From contig DGQK01000074.1 in assembly GCA_002390745.1 (NCBI GenBank), forward strand, positions 5,093-69,092: a stretch of 64,000 nucleotides of DNA, written 5' to 3'. A program made the translations under genes and the position numbers. Origin of the DNA: Bacteroidetes bacterium UBA4416. GTDB lineage: Bacteria; Bacteroidota; Bacteroidia; B-17B0; Aurantibacillaceae. Positions 42,907 through 52,756 of this stretch are shown here, one piece after another (position 1 is the first letter of the stretch; each line of letters starts with the position of its first letter). Under the pieces are notes generated by a model. That model saw only the letters and a list, made by a program, of their open reading frames with translations, was not told the origin of the DNA and made no database searches.

Positions 42907-43305
42907 TTGATAGACAAAACCGTATTATTTATTGATGATGACCAGGATGAACACCTGCTCATTCAGGAGGCCATTGCTGGAGATCATGACCTTCCGCGCT
43001 TCACGTATTTCTTTTCTGCAAGACTGGCGCTATGTGAGCTGCAAACAAACCGGATAACACCCGATCTGATTGTAGTAGACATCAACATGCCCGTCATGAG
43101 TGGCATTGAGTTTCTGACAGAACTTAAAAAGCAAACGCACCTGAAGCAAATCCCGGTGATCATCCATTCCACCGCAGGCGATGGCTCTACAAAAAAAACC
43201 TGCGAAAAACTTGGCGCAGCGGCTTTTTTAAAAAAAGCCACAAGCTTTGAATGCCTATTGAATACGATTCGCGAAATGCTTTCTATGAATGCTCTTTCTG
43301 CCTGA
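42907..43305 (+). CDS. Stand-alone response regulator receiver protein
   Basis: 132 residues, receiver domain only. Acidic pocket FIDDDQDE, acceptor Asp in LIVVDINMPVMSG, Thr/Ser in IIHSTAG, and the conserved Lys in AFLKKAT. There is no output domain, so it acts by protein contact or as a phosphate relay. No ATG fits; TTG 42907 is the probable start. The next (broken) gene begins right at its stop. Partner kinase unknown. Confidence 0.8.
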   Translation: MIDKTVLFIDDDQDEHLLIQEAIAGDHDLPRFTYFFSARLALCELQTNRITPDLIVVDINMPVMSGIEFLTELKKQTHLKQIPVIIHSTAGDGSTKKTCEKLGAAAFLKKATSFECLLNTIREMLSMNALSA

Positions 43306-44103
43306 GCTTTCAGTCCGCACCAACACTGGCAACCTCTGATCCTGATTGCTGCCTCTTCCCTGTCGCTGATGCTTCATGCCGGCAACAGCGATTCCCTCTT
43401 GCCCAAAAACATCAGGGCTTTGCGCCCGCTTTTTTCACGGCAGGCTATCGGCTTCCGCTGGCCAATCAGTCGGTCATCAACTCCGGCCACGGCATTTACA
43501 CCGAGGCAGGCCTCAACCCGGGAGCACTCATTTCCGGAAAGACGATCCTCGGCGTTTTCGTCGGCTGGGGCTGGAAAGATAATTTCTGGTCGACAGCTTT
43601 CGATGGCAGCTTTGTTCGGGATTACAGGCAGGCCATTGACCGCGACCTCAGCTTATCGCAGCCAGACTGGCTGTGAAATGCGATCATTTCACGATTATAG
43701 TTTGTATTACGGGCTCATCGTCAAACTGCCCTTCCGATACTCTCCCGTCATTAAATTATACCGTGGCAGCACACGCAGCCATTACCAGGGAGCACCGGGC
43801 CTGGTAACCGCTTCAGGAGATTACAACATGCTGCAGTTGCGGCGGGCTATGTACGGCTGTGAGCTGATGCTACTCAACCTGCCGGACCTTATTTGGAAAA
43901 AAAGGGAAGTGCCTAAAGTCCTGAAAAGACTGGGACTAAGCTTGTATTACGAGTATAGCGATTTCAGCACCTCTGCCCTGCATTTCACCGATGGCGATAC
44001 CAGGCGCCTGATTCCGCTGAAACAATTCCTGCCGGGGAGCTGCTTTAATAGCTACCGCCACGAACACAAATTCGGCGGCAAGCTTTCCTACACCTTTATA
44101 TGA
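43306..44103 (+). pseudogene. Outer-membrane barrel-like protein gene with two frameshifts
   Basis: Protein-like sequence moves between frames. Frame 1 gives a signal-like start (LILIAASSLSLMLHAGNSDSLLPKN). Then another frame gives beta-barrel text (FFTAGYRLPLANQSV, GLNPGALISGKTILGVFVGW, DNFWSTAFDGSFVRDY) up to a stop at 43674-43676. Then frame 1 resumes (SFHDYSLYYGLIVKLPFRYSPVIKLYRGS to the stop at 44101-44103). Shifts lie near 43430 (a run of T) and near 43670. The middle of frame 1 is open by chance, so annotators may report a single 244-residue protein from 43369. The start codon is also unclear. Either a decaying gene or two sequencing indels. Family unknown. Confidence 0.6.
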
Positions 44104-44108
44104 CGGGA

Positions 44109-44142
44109 TAAAAAAAGGTCCTCCGCCCGTCGGCGGAGGACC
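44109..44142 (-). terminator. Strong terminator of the metalloprotease gene
   Basis: Perfect 11-bp GC-rich stem GGTCCTCCGCC / GGCGGAGGACC (44117-44127 with 44132-44142), loop CGTC. On the minus strand it is followed by a run of T (plus-strand A-run 44109-44116). It lies 22 bp after the protease stop and may also serve the gene ending at 44103. Confidence 0.85.
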
Positions 44143-44164
44143 CTAAGACAAGATGTTATGCTCC

Positions 44165-47100
44165 TTAACGGATGATAACGATCTTACCTGTTTTAACGAT
44201 CCGGTTATTCACCGAAACCTTGTACATATACACGCCGTTTACCAGCTCTTCCTGGCGAATGGTCCTTTCCCGCTCTTTCGGATCCAGGTCATAACGGGCC
44301 ACTACTTTCTGATTTGCATCCATGATCTCAAATACCGCCTGTTGATCAACGGCATAAGCGACTGTCATGATCCCTGTATTCGGATTCGGATATACCGTGG
44401 TTACATCACCTCCGTTCATCCGGATATCGATTGGCGGATCAGCGCTAAAGGTGCAATGTACTGTAAAGGTCGCTTTTACTTTGCAGACGGTAGTTCCAAT
44501 AGTTGTACTGGCATTCCAGGTAATTACCCCGCCCGGAGAAGCAAAGCTGATGCCCGCTCCTGTTCCTGTACCGCCGGACGGCGTGGCATTCGTTGCCGAC
44601 CAACTGTAAATCGTAGTAGGATTGGTCACTACGGGCGATACACTAAAGAAGCTCGACAAGCCACAAGGAACGTTCGTAGGGCCGCTGATGGCAATTGTGG
44701 CCGGAGACATTGCTACCAGGGTGGTGCCTGTTGTCACGCAGCCCGTCATAATGTTTGTCGCTGTTAAGGTATATACTGTTGTTACACTCGGACAAGCCAT
44801 GGTTGTAACGGCTGTTGGCGTTGATAAGCCTGCCACAGGCGACCACTGGTATGTAACGAACTTGGCGAGGCCGCAGCTGCCGCTGATCGTCGTGCAGGAG
44901 CCTGCGCAAAGCGTGGCAGAAGGACTCATGCATAAGGATGGCTTCGGCACCACCGTTACCGTGGCCACAACAGAAATTCCCGGGCAATTGCCATTAGTAC
45001 CGGTCACAGTATACGATGTTGTTGCTCCCGGCGTCACGGTGATGCAGCTGCTGGTAGCTCCGGTGCTCCAGGTATAGGTACTGGCTCCTGAGGCGCAGAT
45101 GGTCTGCGGACTGCCGGCACATACCGTTGACGTCAGCGGGGATACCGTCAGGCTCGGAACCGGAGTTACAGAAACCGTCACAGCCGATGAAGCCGTACAA
45201 CCTGTAGGCCCGGTTACATTTACCGTATAAACGGTGGTTACCGTCGGGCAGGCTGTGCTCGTTCCGGAGTTCGGAGAACCCAGTCCGGTTGTTGGCGTCC
45301 AGGTATAGGTTGTTCCTGCCGGTGTATTATCACATTTTGCCCTGATGACGGTGCAGGTCCCTGAGCAGATGGTTACGCTGCTGCTCATGCAAAGCACCGG
45401 TTTTGGATTGACATACACCGTAGCGGTAGCCGTTGCGGTTATACAGCCGTTCCTGCTTCCCTGCACGGTGTATACCGTTGTACTGCCAGGTGATACCGTG
45501 ATACAGGCACTGGTTGCTCCTGTATTCCAGGTATAAGTCGTAAGACCTGCCGTTGCACAAAGCGTTTGCGGTGCACCGGCGCAAATGGTTGATGTTGAAG
45601 GCGAAATGCTGATTGATGGGAGTGGCGTCACATTCACCTGTAGCGTTGCCGTCCTCACGCAACCCGCAGCGTTCAACGCCGTTACGGTGTATATCGTGGT
45701 TACCGTAGGGCAGGCCGTTGTACTACCGGAGTACGGCGACGATAAGCCTGTTGCAGGTGCCCAGGTATAGCTATCTGTGGAGCCAAGGCAAGCAGCTGTA
45801 ATCACCGTACAGCTACCGGCGCAAATAGTAGGAGAAGGCGACAGGCACAGGCGTGGAAGCCGGTTCACTTCTACCGTGGAAGTTACCGTAGACTTACACT
45901 GGGTATTGGCATTCGTGCCTGTAACCGTATATACCGTCGTCACAACAGGAGCGTCGGTCATGCAGGCCGTGTTGGCTCCAGTGCTCCAGGTATATGTGCT
46001 CGCGCCTGCTGCGCAAATGGTCTGCGTAGTACCGGCACAGATGGTGGAAGTTAACGGCGAAACCGTTAAGACCGGAGCCGCGAGTACAACTACTGTAGTT
46101 GTAGCAACCGTTGTGCAGCCGGCGAGGTTGGTAGCTGTAAGCGTATATACCGTGGTCACTTTGGGACAGGCGACGGTGCTTCCTGAATTTACCGAAGCAA
46201 TGCCTCCCGGTGGCGACCATGTGTAGGTCACCGTGGTGAGGTCGGTATCGTCGCAGATTCCGTTGAGCACTGTGCAGGTGTTGGAGCACACCGACGTGCT
46301 GTTTGTCAGGCAGATCTGGGGTCCCGGTGTTGTGTACACGCTCGCAGTAGCTACGCCGGTACCACAGGCAGCGTTACTTCCTGTTACCGTATAGACGGTG
46401 AGCGGAGCGGTAGGACTCACCGTAATGCAGGCTGTGTTGGCTCCGGTGCTCCACGTATAAGAGGATGCTCCGGAAGCACAGAGGGTCTGTGTGGCTCCTG
46501 CGCAGATAGTGGATGTAGAAGGCGATATACTGATGGTTGTTGAAGAACCTGTAGCAATAGCCAGCGTGCTGGTTGCCGTGCAGCCTGTTGCCGGATCGGT
46601 TACCGTAAGCGTTAAACTTGCAGGAAGTGTGATCCAGGTTGTATTAAACGTTTGTGTATTTCCTGTGGTCGGCGAGGCATTGCTGGCGGTCCAGCTGTAA
46701 GTGTATCCTGCCGGCCCATAGTAGCTTTGCTGTAGTCCCGTCACAGGGCAAAGAGGGCCTGTGATGACCGGAGGCGGAGGCAGTGTGATCGTTACCGTGT
46801 GTGTCACAGCCGGATGCCCGTCAACCGAAAGGCTTACGACATAAGTGCCCGGAGAGGCGTAGGTATGGCATGGGTATTCGAAATTGCCGGTGGTGCTTCC
46901 TCCGTTGGTACCTGCCGGAATAAGCGTATTGGTGCCCGAAGTGGCGTTACCATCTCCGAAATCCCAGCTAAATGTTGTTCCGCAGCCAAGAGAGGTAAAG
47001 CAGGCCTCTCCGCAGTTCTTCACACAAAACGTAAAATCGTCGGCCGGCGCGCCAATCTGCCCGATGATATCGTTCGGAAGGTCGAGGCGGCAGCCCTGGG

Positions 47101-49630
47101 TGCTTAACAAGGGAATGCCGGAGAAATTGTAGCCGCACTCGTTGGAGGTTGGCGTGCTGTTGAGAACGTTCGGGAAATTGATCACTCCGAGAAATTGCTG
47201 CGGACTGGCCGGATATCCTGCTCTGCCGACATACACACGCCCGTCAGGGCCCTGCTGGATAGAGTTGAAGAAAAAGATAGGAGCTGTATAACCGGTTGGC
47301 AGCATCGGAATGCTGATATAAGGCGGTGTCGTATGGCAGGGTGACAGCGCGCTCAGATCGTATTGCCTGATCGTCATCGAAGCTTTGGCATACAGCACTT
47401 TCGAGTTCGGGCTAAAGGCAATGCCGTAGCCGTCGATTCCGGTGATGGTAGCGATGTGGTTGAAGATCCCCGTTTCGCAATCAAAGTAGTAGATATAGCC
47501 CGATGCAGCATCAATATCCGCCAGGCAGTATAGTTTTTTATCAGGGCTGATCGCCATTTGCGTGATGCCGTTGTTCCCGCCTGCATAAGTTGCCGAAGGC
47601 ACGTAAGGCCCGGAGCTGCTTAGCACAGGTACGTTGCTGATTCCGCTTCCGCTGATCCGGTAGGCAGCGATCCGGTCGTTCACAGGACTTACAGGACCTG
47701 GGTTCACAAGGCCCGACTGGTTGTTGTTCTTAGGTTTTACAATCAGCCAGTAATCGGTGCCGTTGCAATGCGGCACGGCGATCTGCGACTCGTTCGAGGC
47801 ATAATTCTCGGAAGGGTTCACCGGTGTAGTGCTCATCACCATACCTCCCGGAACGCTCATATCCACCTCGTACTGGCTCACACCAGTAATCTGTGTCGGA
47901 GAGCTCACATCGCTTTGCGTATAAATGTAATAGTGATCGCTTGTTCCGGGCTTCGGCACAATCACCACGCCCTGGCTGGTAGAAACTGAGCCAGAGGCAT
48001 TGTTGGAGCCATTGAGCGTACCGGCTCCATTGGTCATCGTTGCATGTGTGTTATTCCACACGCTGCGGCCGTTGGTATAGAACAGGAGATTGCCGCTGTT
48101 ATCACTGATAGCGGCGCTGGCTTCATCGGTACTGATGGAAGAAGGATTTTGCGCCACGGCAATACCAGTTGCAAAGCTTACCGAAGCATTCGTGCCAAAA
48201 TACCAGTTGGCACGGTTGCCGGTATAAGGGGTGCAATTGGTCACAAAGATCTGCATAAGAGAAGAGTAATTATTTCCCAGGCCGTCGGTAATGTTGAGCG
48301 ATACGTTGTAAGTTCCGGGAGTAGCATACACAATGCCGGTTGGGTTATTCGTTCCTGAAGCGCTGGAAGGCGTGCCGCCAGGGAAGTTCCAACTATAGGA
48401 AGAAGCTCCGGAACCTGCCAGGAAACCGATGGCAGCGCCAGTGCAGACTTGCTGCGAGCCTCCTGCAAGGGTGGTAATAAAGGTAGGGTCAATTGCATTC
48501 GCCTGGCAGCCTGTGGGCTGTGTGAGGCCCGTGACTATGTGATTGGAAAAAGAAACAAGGTTGGCGCGATAGGCTTGTATAGTAGCATGCATGCGGTCGG
48601 CCTGGTCTTCGGTAAAGGTATTCCGGCAGGTGCCAGGCTGGTCGTAAGCATAATCCATATGGTTTTCATACATGTCGGGCAGGTTCGGTGATTCGGAGCA
48701 GGAATTCGGAGGACTGGCCGATAAAGCCGAACAGCTGGTTTGGTTCGGAGCCGCTACCGGCGGGGTATCGCAGCATTCGTCACCACTGAGGTTACAGGGT
48801 GTGCCATTGATCACTTCCGAACAGCCAAACTGGAAGGTATGAAACAGTCCAAGGTAGTGACCGGCCTCATGGATGAGGATCCGGCCCTGGTTATAAAACG
48901 TGCCTGACGAGCCGATACCAAACCCATCGAGCCTCATGACTACACCGTCGAGGTATGCCGCGGGCCCCAGTATCGGGAAAGGCGCATAGCCGATCACACT
49001 GTTCACATAGGGGCTTGGCACCTGGCTGATCTTGTCAACCACCCAGATATTCATGTACCTGTTGAAGGAAAAACCGCTGTAGGCAACATTTACCAGGGCC
49101 TGCTGGCTATTGGCACCTGTAGCATTCATGTTGTGGTTAGCAGCCACTGTGTTGGCCACGGCGGTAGTACAGCGTGTAATGCCGGGCGTGGTGTTGTAAT
49201 ACAGGCTTGCATTGTAAGCGCTCACATTGGCCCAGGGCTGGCCATTGGGAAGTGTTTGCGCCAGGCAGAATTTGATCTGCGCATCGTCGGCAATGCTACC
49301 GTAAGTAGAGCCAAGCAGGTTGGCAAAGCCGTCGTTCAGCAGGTTGATTTGCGCCTGCACCTGCGCGTCTGTCATAGCCGATGCGTTGGTGCCGACAAGA
49401 TGAACCACCACAGGGATCACATAGTTATTGGGCTGGGTCCTCATTGCGGAAGCCTGCCGCTTGTTTTCGGCGATCTGTTTCCGGATGAAAACCCGCACAG
49501 AGTCGAAATCTGATCCCGCTGCGCTGTCGCCTTTAATCACATTCAGGATGTGGTCGAAGCCACAGGCGTCCTGAGCGAAACAACAGGCATTGCAGAAAGC
49601 AATGATAAGTAGAAAGATTACTTTTTTCAT
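44165..49630 (-). CDS. Secreted M43-family (cytophagalysin-like) metalloprotease, type IX secreted
   Basis: 1821 residues. Signal peptide (KKVIFLLIIAFCNACCFAQ). Zinc protease domain about 65-360 with HEAGHYLGLFH at 254-264 (HExxHxxGxxH) and Met-turn NHMDYAYD, i.e. peptidase family M43/pappalysin. PKD-type domain about 395-460; a long beta-propeller-like region about 465-850 (NRANWYFGTNASVSF; AISPDKKLYCLAD); another PKD domain; then about nine Cys-containing Ig-like repeats of 75-85 residues (YTWSTGANTACITVSP type). C-terminal type A sorting domain (TTVYPNPNTGIMTVAY to GKIVIIR) for type IX secretion. Likely a surface or released protease. Promoter at 49679-49672, terminator at 44109-44142. Confidence 0.9.
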   Translation of the reverse strand: MKKVIFLLIIAFCNACCFAQDACGFDHILNVIKGDSAAGSDFDSVRVFIRKQIAENKRQASAMRTQPNNYVIPVVVHLVGTNASAMTDAQVQAQINLLNDGFANLLGSTYGSIADDAQIKFCLAQTLPNGQPWANVSAYNASLYYNTTPGITRCTTAVANTVAANHNMNATGANSQQALVNVAYSGFSFNRYMNIWVVDKISQVPSPYVNSVIGYAPFPILGPAAYLDGVVMRLDGFGIGSSGTFYNQGRILIHEAGHYLGLFHTFQFGCSEVINGTPCNLSGDECCDTPPVAAPNQTSCSALSASPPNSCSESPNLPDMYENHMDYAYDQPGTCRNTFTEDQADRMHATIQAYRANLVSFSNHIVTGLTQPTGCQANAIDPTFITTLAGGSQQVCTGAAIGFLAGSGASSYSWNFPGGTPSSASGTNNPTGIVYATPGTYNVSLNITDGLGNNYSSLMQIFVTNCTPYTGNRANWYFGTNASVSFATGIAVAQNPSSISTDEASAAISDNSGNLLFYTNGRSVWNNTHATMTNGAGTLNGSNNASGSVSTSQGVVIVPKPGTSDHYYIYTQSDVSSPTQITGVSQYEVDMSVPGGMVMSTTPVNPSENYASNESQIAVPHCNGTDYWLIVKPKNNNQSGLVNPGPVSPVNDRIAAYRISGSGISNVPVLSSSGPYVPSATYAGGNNGITQMAISPDKKLYCLADIDAASGYIYYFDCETGIFNHIATITGIDGYGIAFSPNSKVLYAKASMTIRQYDLSALSPCHTTPPYISIPMLPTGYTAPIFFFNSIQQGPDGRVYVGRAGYPASPQQFLGVINFPNVLNSTPTSNECGYNFSGIPLLSTQGCRLDLPNDIIGQIGAPADDFTFCVKNCGEACFTSLGCGTTFSWDFGDGNATSGTNTLIPAGTNGGSTTGNFEYPCHTYASPGTYVVSLSVDGHPAVTHTVTITLPPPPVITGPLCPVTGLQQSYYGPAGYTYSWTASNASPTTGNTQTFNTTWITLPASLTLTVTDPATGCTATSTLAIATGSSTTISISPSTSTICAGATQTLCASGASSYTWSTGANTACITVSPTAPLTVYTVTGSNAACGTGVATASVYTTPGPQICLTNSTSVCSNTCTVLNGICDDTDLTTVTYTWSPPGGIASVNSGSTVACPKVTTVYTLTATNLAGCTTVATTTVVVLAAPVLTVSPLTSTICAGTTQTICAAGASTYTWSTGANTACMTDAPVVTTVYTVTGTNANTQCKSTVTSTVEVNRLPRLCLSPSPTICAGSCTVITAACLGSTDSYTWAPATGLSSPYSGSTTACPTVTTIYTVTALNAAGCVRTATLQVNVTPLPSISISPSTSTICAGAPQTLCATAGLTTYTWNTGATSACITVSPGSTTVYTVQGSRNGCITATATATVYVNPKPVLCMSSSVTICSGTCTVIRAKCDNTPAGTTYTWTPTTGLGSPNSGTSTACPTVTTVYTVNVTGPTGCTASSAVTVSVTPVPSLTVSPLTSTVCAGSPQTICASGASTYTWSTGATSSCITVTPGATTSYTVTGTNGNCPGISVVATVTVVPKPSLCMSPSATLCAGSCTTISGSCGLAKFVTYQWSPVAGLSTPTAVTTMACPSVTTVYTLTATNIMTGCVTTGTTLVAMSPATIAISGPTNVPCGLSSFFSVSPVVTNPTTIYSWSATNATPSGGTGTGAGISFASPGGVITWNASTTIGTTVCKVKATFTVHCTFSADPPIDIRMNGGDVTTVYPNPNTGIMTVAYAVDQQAVFEIMDANQKVVARYDLDPKERERTIRQEELVNGVYMYKVSVNNRIVKTGKIVIIR

Positions 49631-49680
49631 ACATTTGGTTTAGAAGGTGAATAATCGGAAAAGGAGTTAACCAAATGTAT
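49629..49680 (-). promoter_or_regulatory. Protease promoter inside a 12-bp inverted repeat
   Basis: ATACATTTGGTT (49629-49640) and AACCAAATGTAT (49669-49680) form a perfect inverted repeat with 28 bp between. One arm contains the perfect -7 box TACATTTG (49679-49672, minus strand), the other ends in the start codon (49630-49628). TTG about 21 bp upstream of the -7 box may be the -33 element. The repeat may bind a regulator. Confidence 0.55.
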
Positions 49681-49703
49681 ATGAATTATTCATCGCGAAT
49701 CAA

Positions 49704-49740
49704 GCGTAAAATTACCTGATTTTCACAGGTAATTTTACGC
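49704..49740. repeat. Perfect 15-bp inverted repeat upstream of the protease promoter
   Basis: GCGTAAAATTACCTG (49704-49718), 7-bp loop, CAGGTAATTTTACGC (49726-49740). There is no T-run after either arm, so it is not a standard terminator. Centre lies about 54 bp upstream of the predicted protease transcript start, which suits an operator. The core TTACCTG recurs twice at 50102-50128. Confidence 0.6.
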
Positions 49741-49864
49741 AAATCCTAAAACGTTGCCTTTTATTCCCGGTACCAACGTCACGCAGACAATCAGGAGAGA
49801 ACACAATCCTAAAAGGATGAGACTCTCCCGTTAACATAAAAAGGAAGCGTGGTTTTTCTTACTA

Positions 49865-50065
49865 TCAGGATGCTTTCTGTTGATTTACTACCCGCCACAG
49901 GAGATAGGCTCTGACATCTTCTGGAAGGTTACCGACTGCATCTATTGCTTGCTTCAGTTCGTCTCTGTTGCAATTGAATTTCTTGCACCAGTATATCACC
50001 TCCCACTCTTCATGCAAATGTATCAGGTAAGCATCTTCCGGATTTTTCAAAGGTTTATAGGTCAT
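49865..50065 (-). CDS. DUF3606 domain protein
   Basis: 66 residues. Pattern HEEWEVIYWCKKFNCNRDEL and KQAIDAVGNLPEDVRAYL fits DUF3606, small helical proteins with a helix-turn-helix-like fold (W/Y-x-Kxx-x-v-t-xeeL-x2-AV-xxVG). Function unknown; cytoplasmic. Single gene; the region upstream (50066-50349) carries an inverted repeat and TTACCTG direct repeats between it and the divergent kinase gene. Confidence 0.78.
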   Translation of the reverse strand: MTYKPLKNPEDAYLIHLHEEWEVIYWCKKFNCNRDELKQAIDAVGNLPEDVRAYLLWRVVNQQKAS

Positions 50066-50091
50066 AGCAGTTTTTAGTTTAGAAGTCCGAC

Positions 50092-50128
50092 ATTGATTGA
50101 ATTACCTGCAATCAATATTGTTACCTGC
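50092..50128. promoter_or_regulatory. Inverted repeat and TTACCTG direct repeats between DUF3606 and kinase genes
   Basis: ATTGATTG (50092-50099) and CAATCAAT (50109-50116) form an 8-bp inverted repeat with a 9-bp spacer. The spacer itself contains TTACCTG (50102-50108), repeated at 50121-50127, 19 bp on. The same heptamer forms the core of the palindrome at 49704-49740. Candidate operator region for the divergent genes. Confidence 0.45.
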
Positions 50129-50295
50129 TCCTTTTACGTTTTAGAATGACGAGTGCGCATAACTTTCCCCTGTTTGGTAGTTAACTGTTACATGATTCCC
50201 CGAAGAGCATGTAATGATCGCCGTTGTATGTTGAAAATACGCAGTGGCGATAGCCTAAAATTGCGGCCGGGCAAGTATTTTAAGATTAAGTATCA

Positions 50296-50303
50296 TACAT
50301 TTG
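50296..50303 (+). promoter_or_regulatory. -7 promoter element TACATTTG for the multi-PAS kinase
   Basis: Perfect TAnnTTTG match, start expected near 50307, giving a leader of about 43 nt to the ATG at 50350. Confidence 0.5.
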
Positions 50304-50349
50304 GATCCGCGTTCATTATAAACCGCATACCAGAACTTAAACCCTCTTT

Positions 50350-52746
50350 ATGGACACATCGAAAGCATATCAGTTTATCATTGAGAACACTCCTGATGTC
50401 ATCACCCGTTGGGACAGGGACCTGAAATTGGTTTTCGCCAACAAGGCTCTGGAGGCCAAGACGGGTGTACCGAACAGCATGCTGTACGGAAAAACCAAGC
50501 TGGACATGGGGCAGCCGGATGACGTGGCGCTTCACTGGATGGATATCTTACGTACTGTCTTTGAAAAGGGAGCCGGCGAATCCCATTACAATTCGCTTCA
50601 CACGGCTACTGGTATTGTCTACTTTTACTCCCGCCTGATTCCCGAAAAAAATGCAGAGGGTGAAGTGGAAACCGTATTTGCCATCGGGCGCGATATCAGT
50701 GAGCTTCGGAGTGTGATCCGGAACAATGACGAACAAAAAACGTTTCTCCTGAAACTCAGCGATGCCCTGCGTCCCCTCCACGACCCCTTAGAGATGCAAG
50801 CCATTGTCAGCCGCCTGCTTGGCGAACACCTCAACGCCGATTGGGCCTGTTACGTTGAGTTCGACGATGACCTGAGCATCGCAAGGGTTCATCAGAACTA
50901 TGCCCGCCACAATGGCCCCAGCCTGATCGGCGATCATCCTGCCGATGAATTACCTGCCCTGATGGAAGCGATGAGAAAGGGTATTCCTTACCTTTCTCAC
51001 GGCCTGGACACCTCCAACGAGCCGGAAAATCATAAGTGCCGAACATTGGGTATTAAAGCAACCGCTGCTGTTCCATTAATGAAAAAAGACCGTGCAGTAG
51101 CCGCCATCGTCGTTAGCCTTTGTGAGCCCAGGCCATGGAGCCCTCACGAAATAAGCCTGTTGGAGGAAACGGCCCGCCGCACCTGGGATGCCGTAGAGCG
51201 CGCGCGCGTAGAGCAAGCCCTGATCCAGTCGAGGGAAAGTTACCGCCTGCAGCTGGTGCAGGAAGTGAATGAGCGGACGGTTGAGCTCCAGGAAAGCAAG
51301 GAACTGCTGCAATCCATCTACGACACCAGCCTTATCCAGATGTCGGTACTTAAAGCGGTACGCGATGATTCAGGCTGCATCACCGACTTCAGGATCATGA
51401 TTGTGAACCGCGAGCTGGAAAGGGAAACTGGCCGCAAAGACCTCGTTGGGAAATTATACATGCAGGAATATCCCGGCATAAAAGCCTCCGGCCTGTTCGA
51501 TACCATTTGCCGCGTAATCGAAAGCGGCCAGCCCGAACAGCTGGAATATTTCTATCCGTTCGAGAATTTCAACAAGTGGTTTTCCTGCATGTTTGTAAGA
51601 ATGGACGATGGTGTCGTGGCGACCAACCTGAACATCACTCCGCGAAAAGAAGCGGAGGAGGAGCGCTTTCGCAACATGGTACTACTGGAACAAACCGAGG
51701 AGCTCGCTAAAATGGGGAGCTGGCAATTCGATCTGCATACCGGCTGCTTTACCTGGTCGGATGGTATGTACCGCCTCTTCAACCTGTACAAATCGGTACC
51801 TGTAGAGCCTGCTATTTACCTGCGCTATGCTACCGAAAAAAGCAGGGAAGCAGCAGAACGCATTGTACACCTGATCCGGAGCGGGGAGCAGGCGTTTGAA
51901 GAAACCCTCGAAATTTCCGTCGACGGCCAGCTGAAGGTACTCAAGCTAAAAGCAGTCATCATCAACGGACCCGATGAAAAACCGGCGCGCACACTGGGGG
52001 TGGATATGGACATTACAGCCCTGGTGGAATCCGACAAACGCAACCGTTACCTGCAGGAACAGCAGAAGCAGCGCGAAGAGCAAAAGCAAAAAGAACTGAT
52101 GAGTCTAAAGCTGTACCAGCAACGCGAGATCCTGAATGCCATTATGATGACCCAGGAACAGGAGCGTGAGCGCATCGGAGAGTCGGTGCATAACGGGCTC
52201 GCGCAACTGTTGTATGGCGTGCAAACCCGGTTGCAATTATTGAAGGTAAACAGCCCGGATGATGAGAAGCAGCTCAAAACGATCCTGAACATCGTGAGTG
52301 ATGCGATCAACGATACACGCCGCATAGCCTTCGAGCTGGTGCCCGCCGTGTTAAAAGATTATGGTATTGAAGTCGCCCTGAACGAGCTTATCCGGAAAAT
52401 CGTGAAAGGCAATCCTGCGGTAAGCCTTGAATTATCGGGGGTTACGGAGCTACCGGAAAAACTGGAATTCGCTATTTACAGGATCGTGCAGGAGTTGCTC
52501 AACAACATCATTAAGCATGCTGACGCCACGGAGGCTTCTGTGATCATCAAGCAGCATAAGGACACGATCTCCATGATCGTAAGCGACAACGGAATAGGCT
52601 TCCAGGAGCTGATCCCCCGCCGGGTAGGCAATGGCATGGGATTGAAGAATATCCGCAACCGCGTAAAGCTGCTGGAAGGGCGCTTTACGCTAAACTCGTC
52701 GCCGGAAGCAGGGAGCAGGATCACAATCACGCTTCCTATTCCCTGA
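50350..52746 (+). CDS. Multi-PAS/GAF sensor histidine kinase (HisKA_3 type)
   Basis: 798 residues, no membrane helix. PAS about 5-120, GAF about 130-290, short coiled coil, PAS about 320-435, PAS about 450-565, coiled coil, dimerisation domain with phospho-acceptor His in RERIGESVHNGLAQLL (near residue 614), then HATPase with NNIIKHADATEA, DNGIGF and GNGMGLKNI. This NarX/DesK-type kinase class pairs with LuxR-type regulators. HisKA_3 kinases often have His-Asp at the acceptor; here it is His-Asn, which is common in Bacteroidota. The convergent LuxR-type regulator 10 bp away is the likely partner. Signal unknown. Confidence 0.88.
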   Translation: MDTSKAYQFIIENTPDVITRWDRDLKLVFANKALEAKTGVPNSMLYGKTKLDMGQPDDVALHWMDILRTVFEKGAGESHYNSLHTATGIVYFYSRLIPEKNAEGEVETVFAIGRDISELRSVIRNNDEQKTFLLKLSDALRPLHDPLEMQAIVSRLLGEHLNADWACYVEFDDDLSIARVHQNYARHNGPSLIGDHPADELPALMEAMRKGIPYLSHGLDTSNEPENHKCRTLGIKATAAVPLMKKDRAVAAIVVSLCEPRPWSPHEISLLEETARRTWDAVERARVEQALIQSRESYRLQLVQEVNERTVELQESKELLQSIYDTSLIQMSVLKAVRDDSGCITDFRIMIVNRELERETGRKDLVGKLYMQEYPGIKASGLFDTICRVIESGQPEQLEYFYPFENFNKWFSCMFVRMDDGVVATNLNITPRKEAEEERFRNMVLLEQTEELAKMGSWQFDLHTGCFTWSDGMYRLFNLYKSVPVEPAIYLRYATEKSREAAERIVHLIRSGEQAFEETLEISVDGQLKVLKLKAVIINGPDEKPARTLGVDMDITALVESDKRNRYLQEQQKQREEQKQKELMSLKLYQQREILNAIMMTQEQERERIGESVHNGLAQLLYGVQTRLQLLKVNSPDDEKQLKTILNIVSDAINDTRRIAFELVPAVLKDYGIEVALNELIRKIVKGNPAVSLELSGVTELPEKLEFAIYRIVQELLNNIIKHADATEASVIIKQHKDTISMIVSDNGIGFQELIPRRVGNGMGLKNIRNRVKLLEGRFTLNSSPEAGSRITITLPIP

Positions 52747-52756
52747 TGCCGCGGGA

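Noticed and set aside
44367..46700. Series of open frames antisense to the protease
   Set aside because: They arise from the repetitive Thr/Val-rich coding of the protease on the other strand and have no start context or family signal.
49704..49740. Rho-independent terminator
   Set aside because: Strong stem but no T-run on either strand; an operator is more likely.
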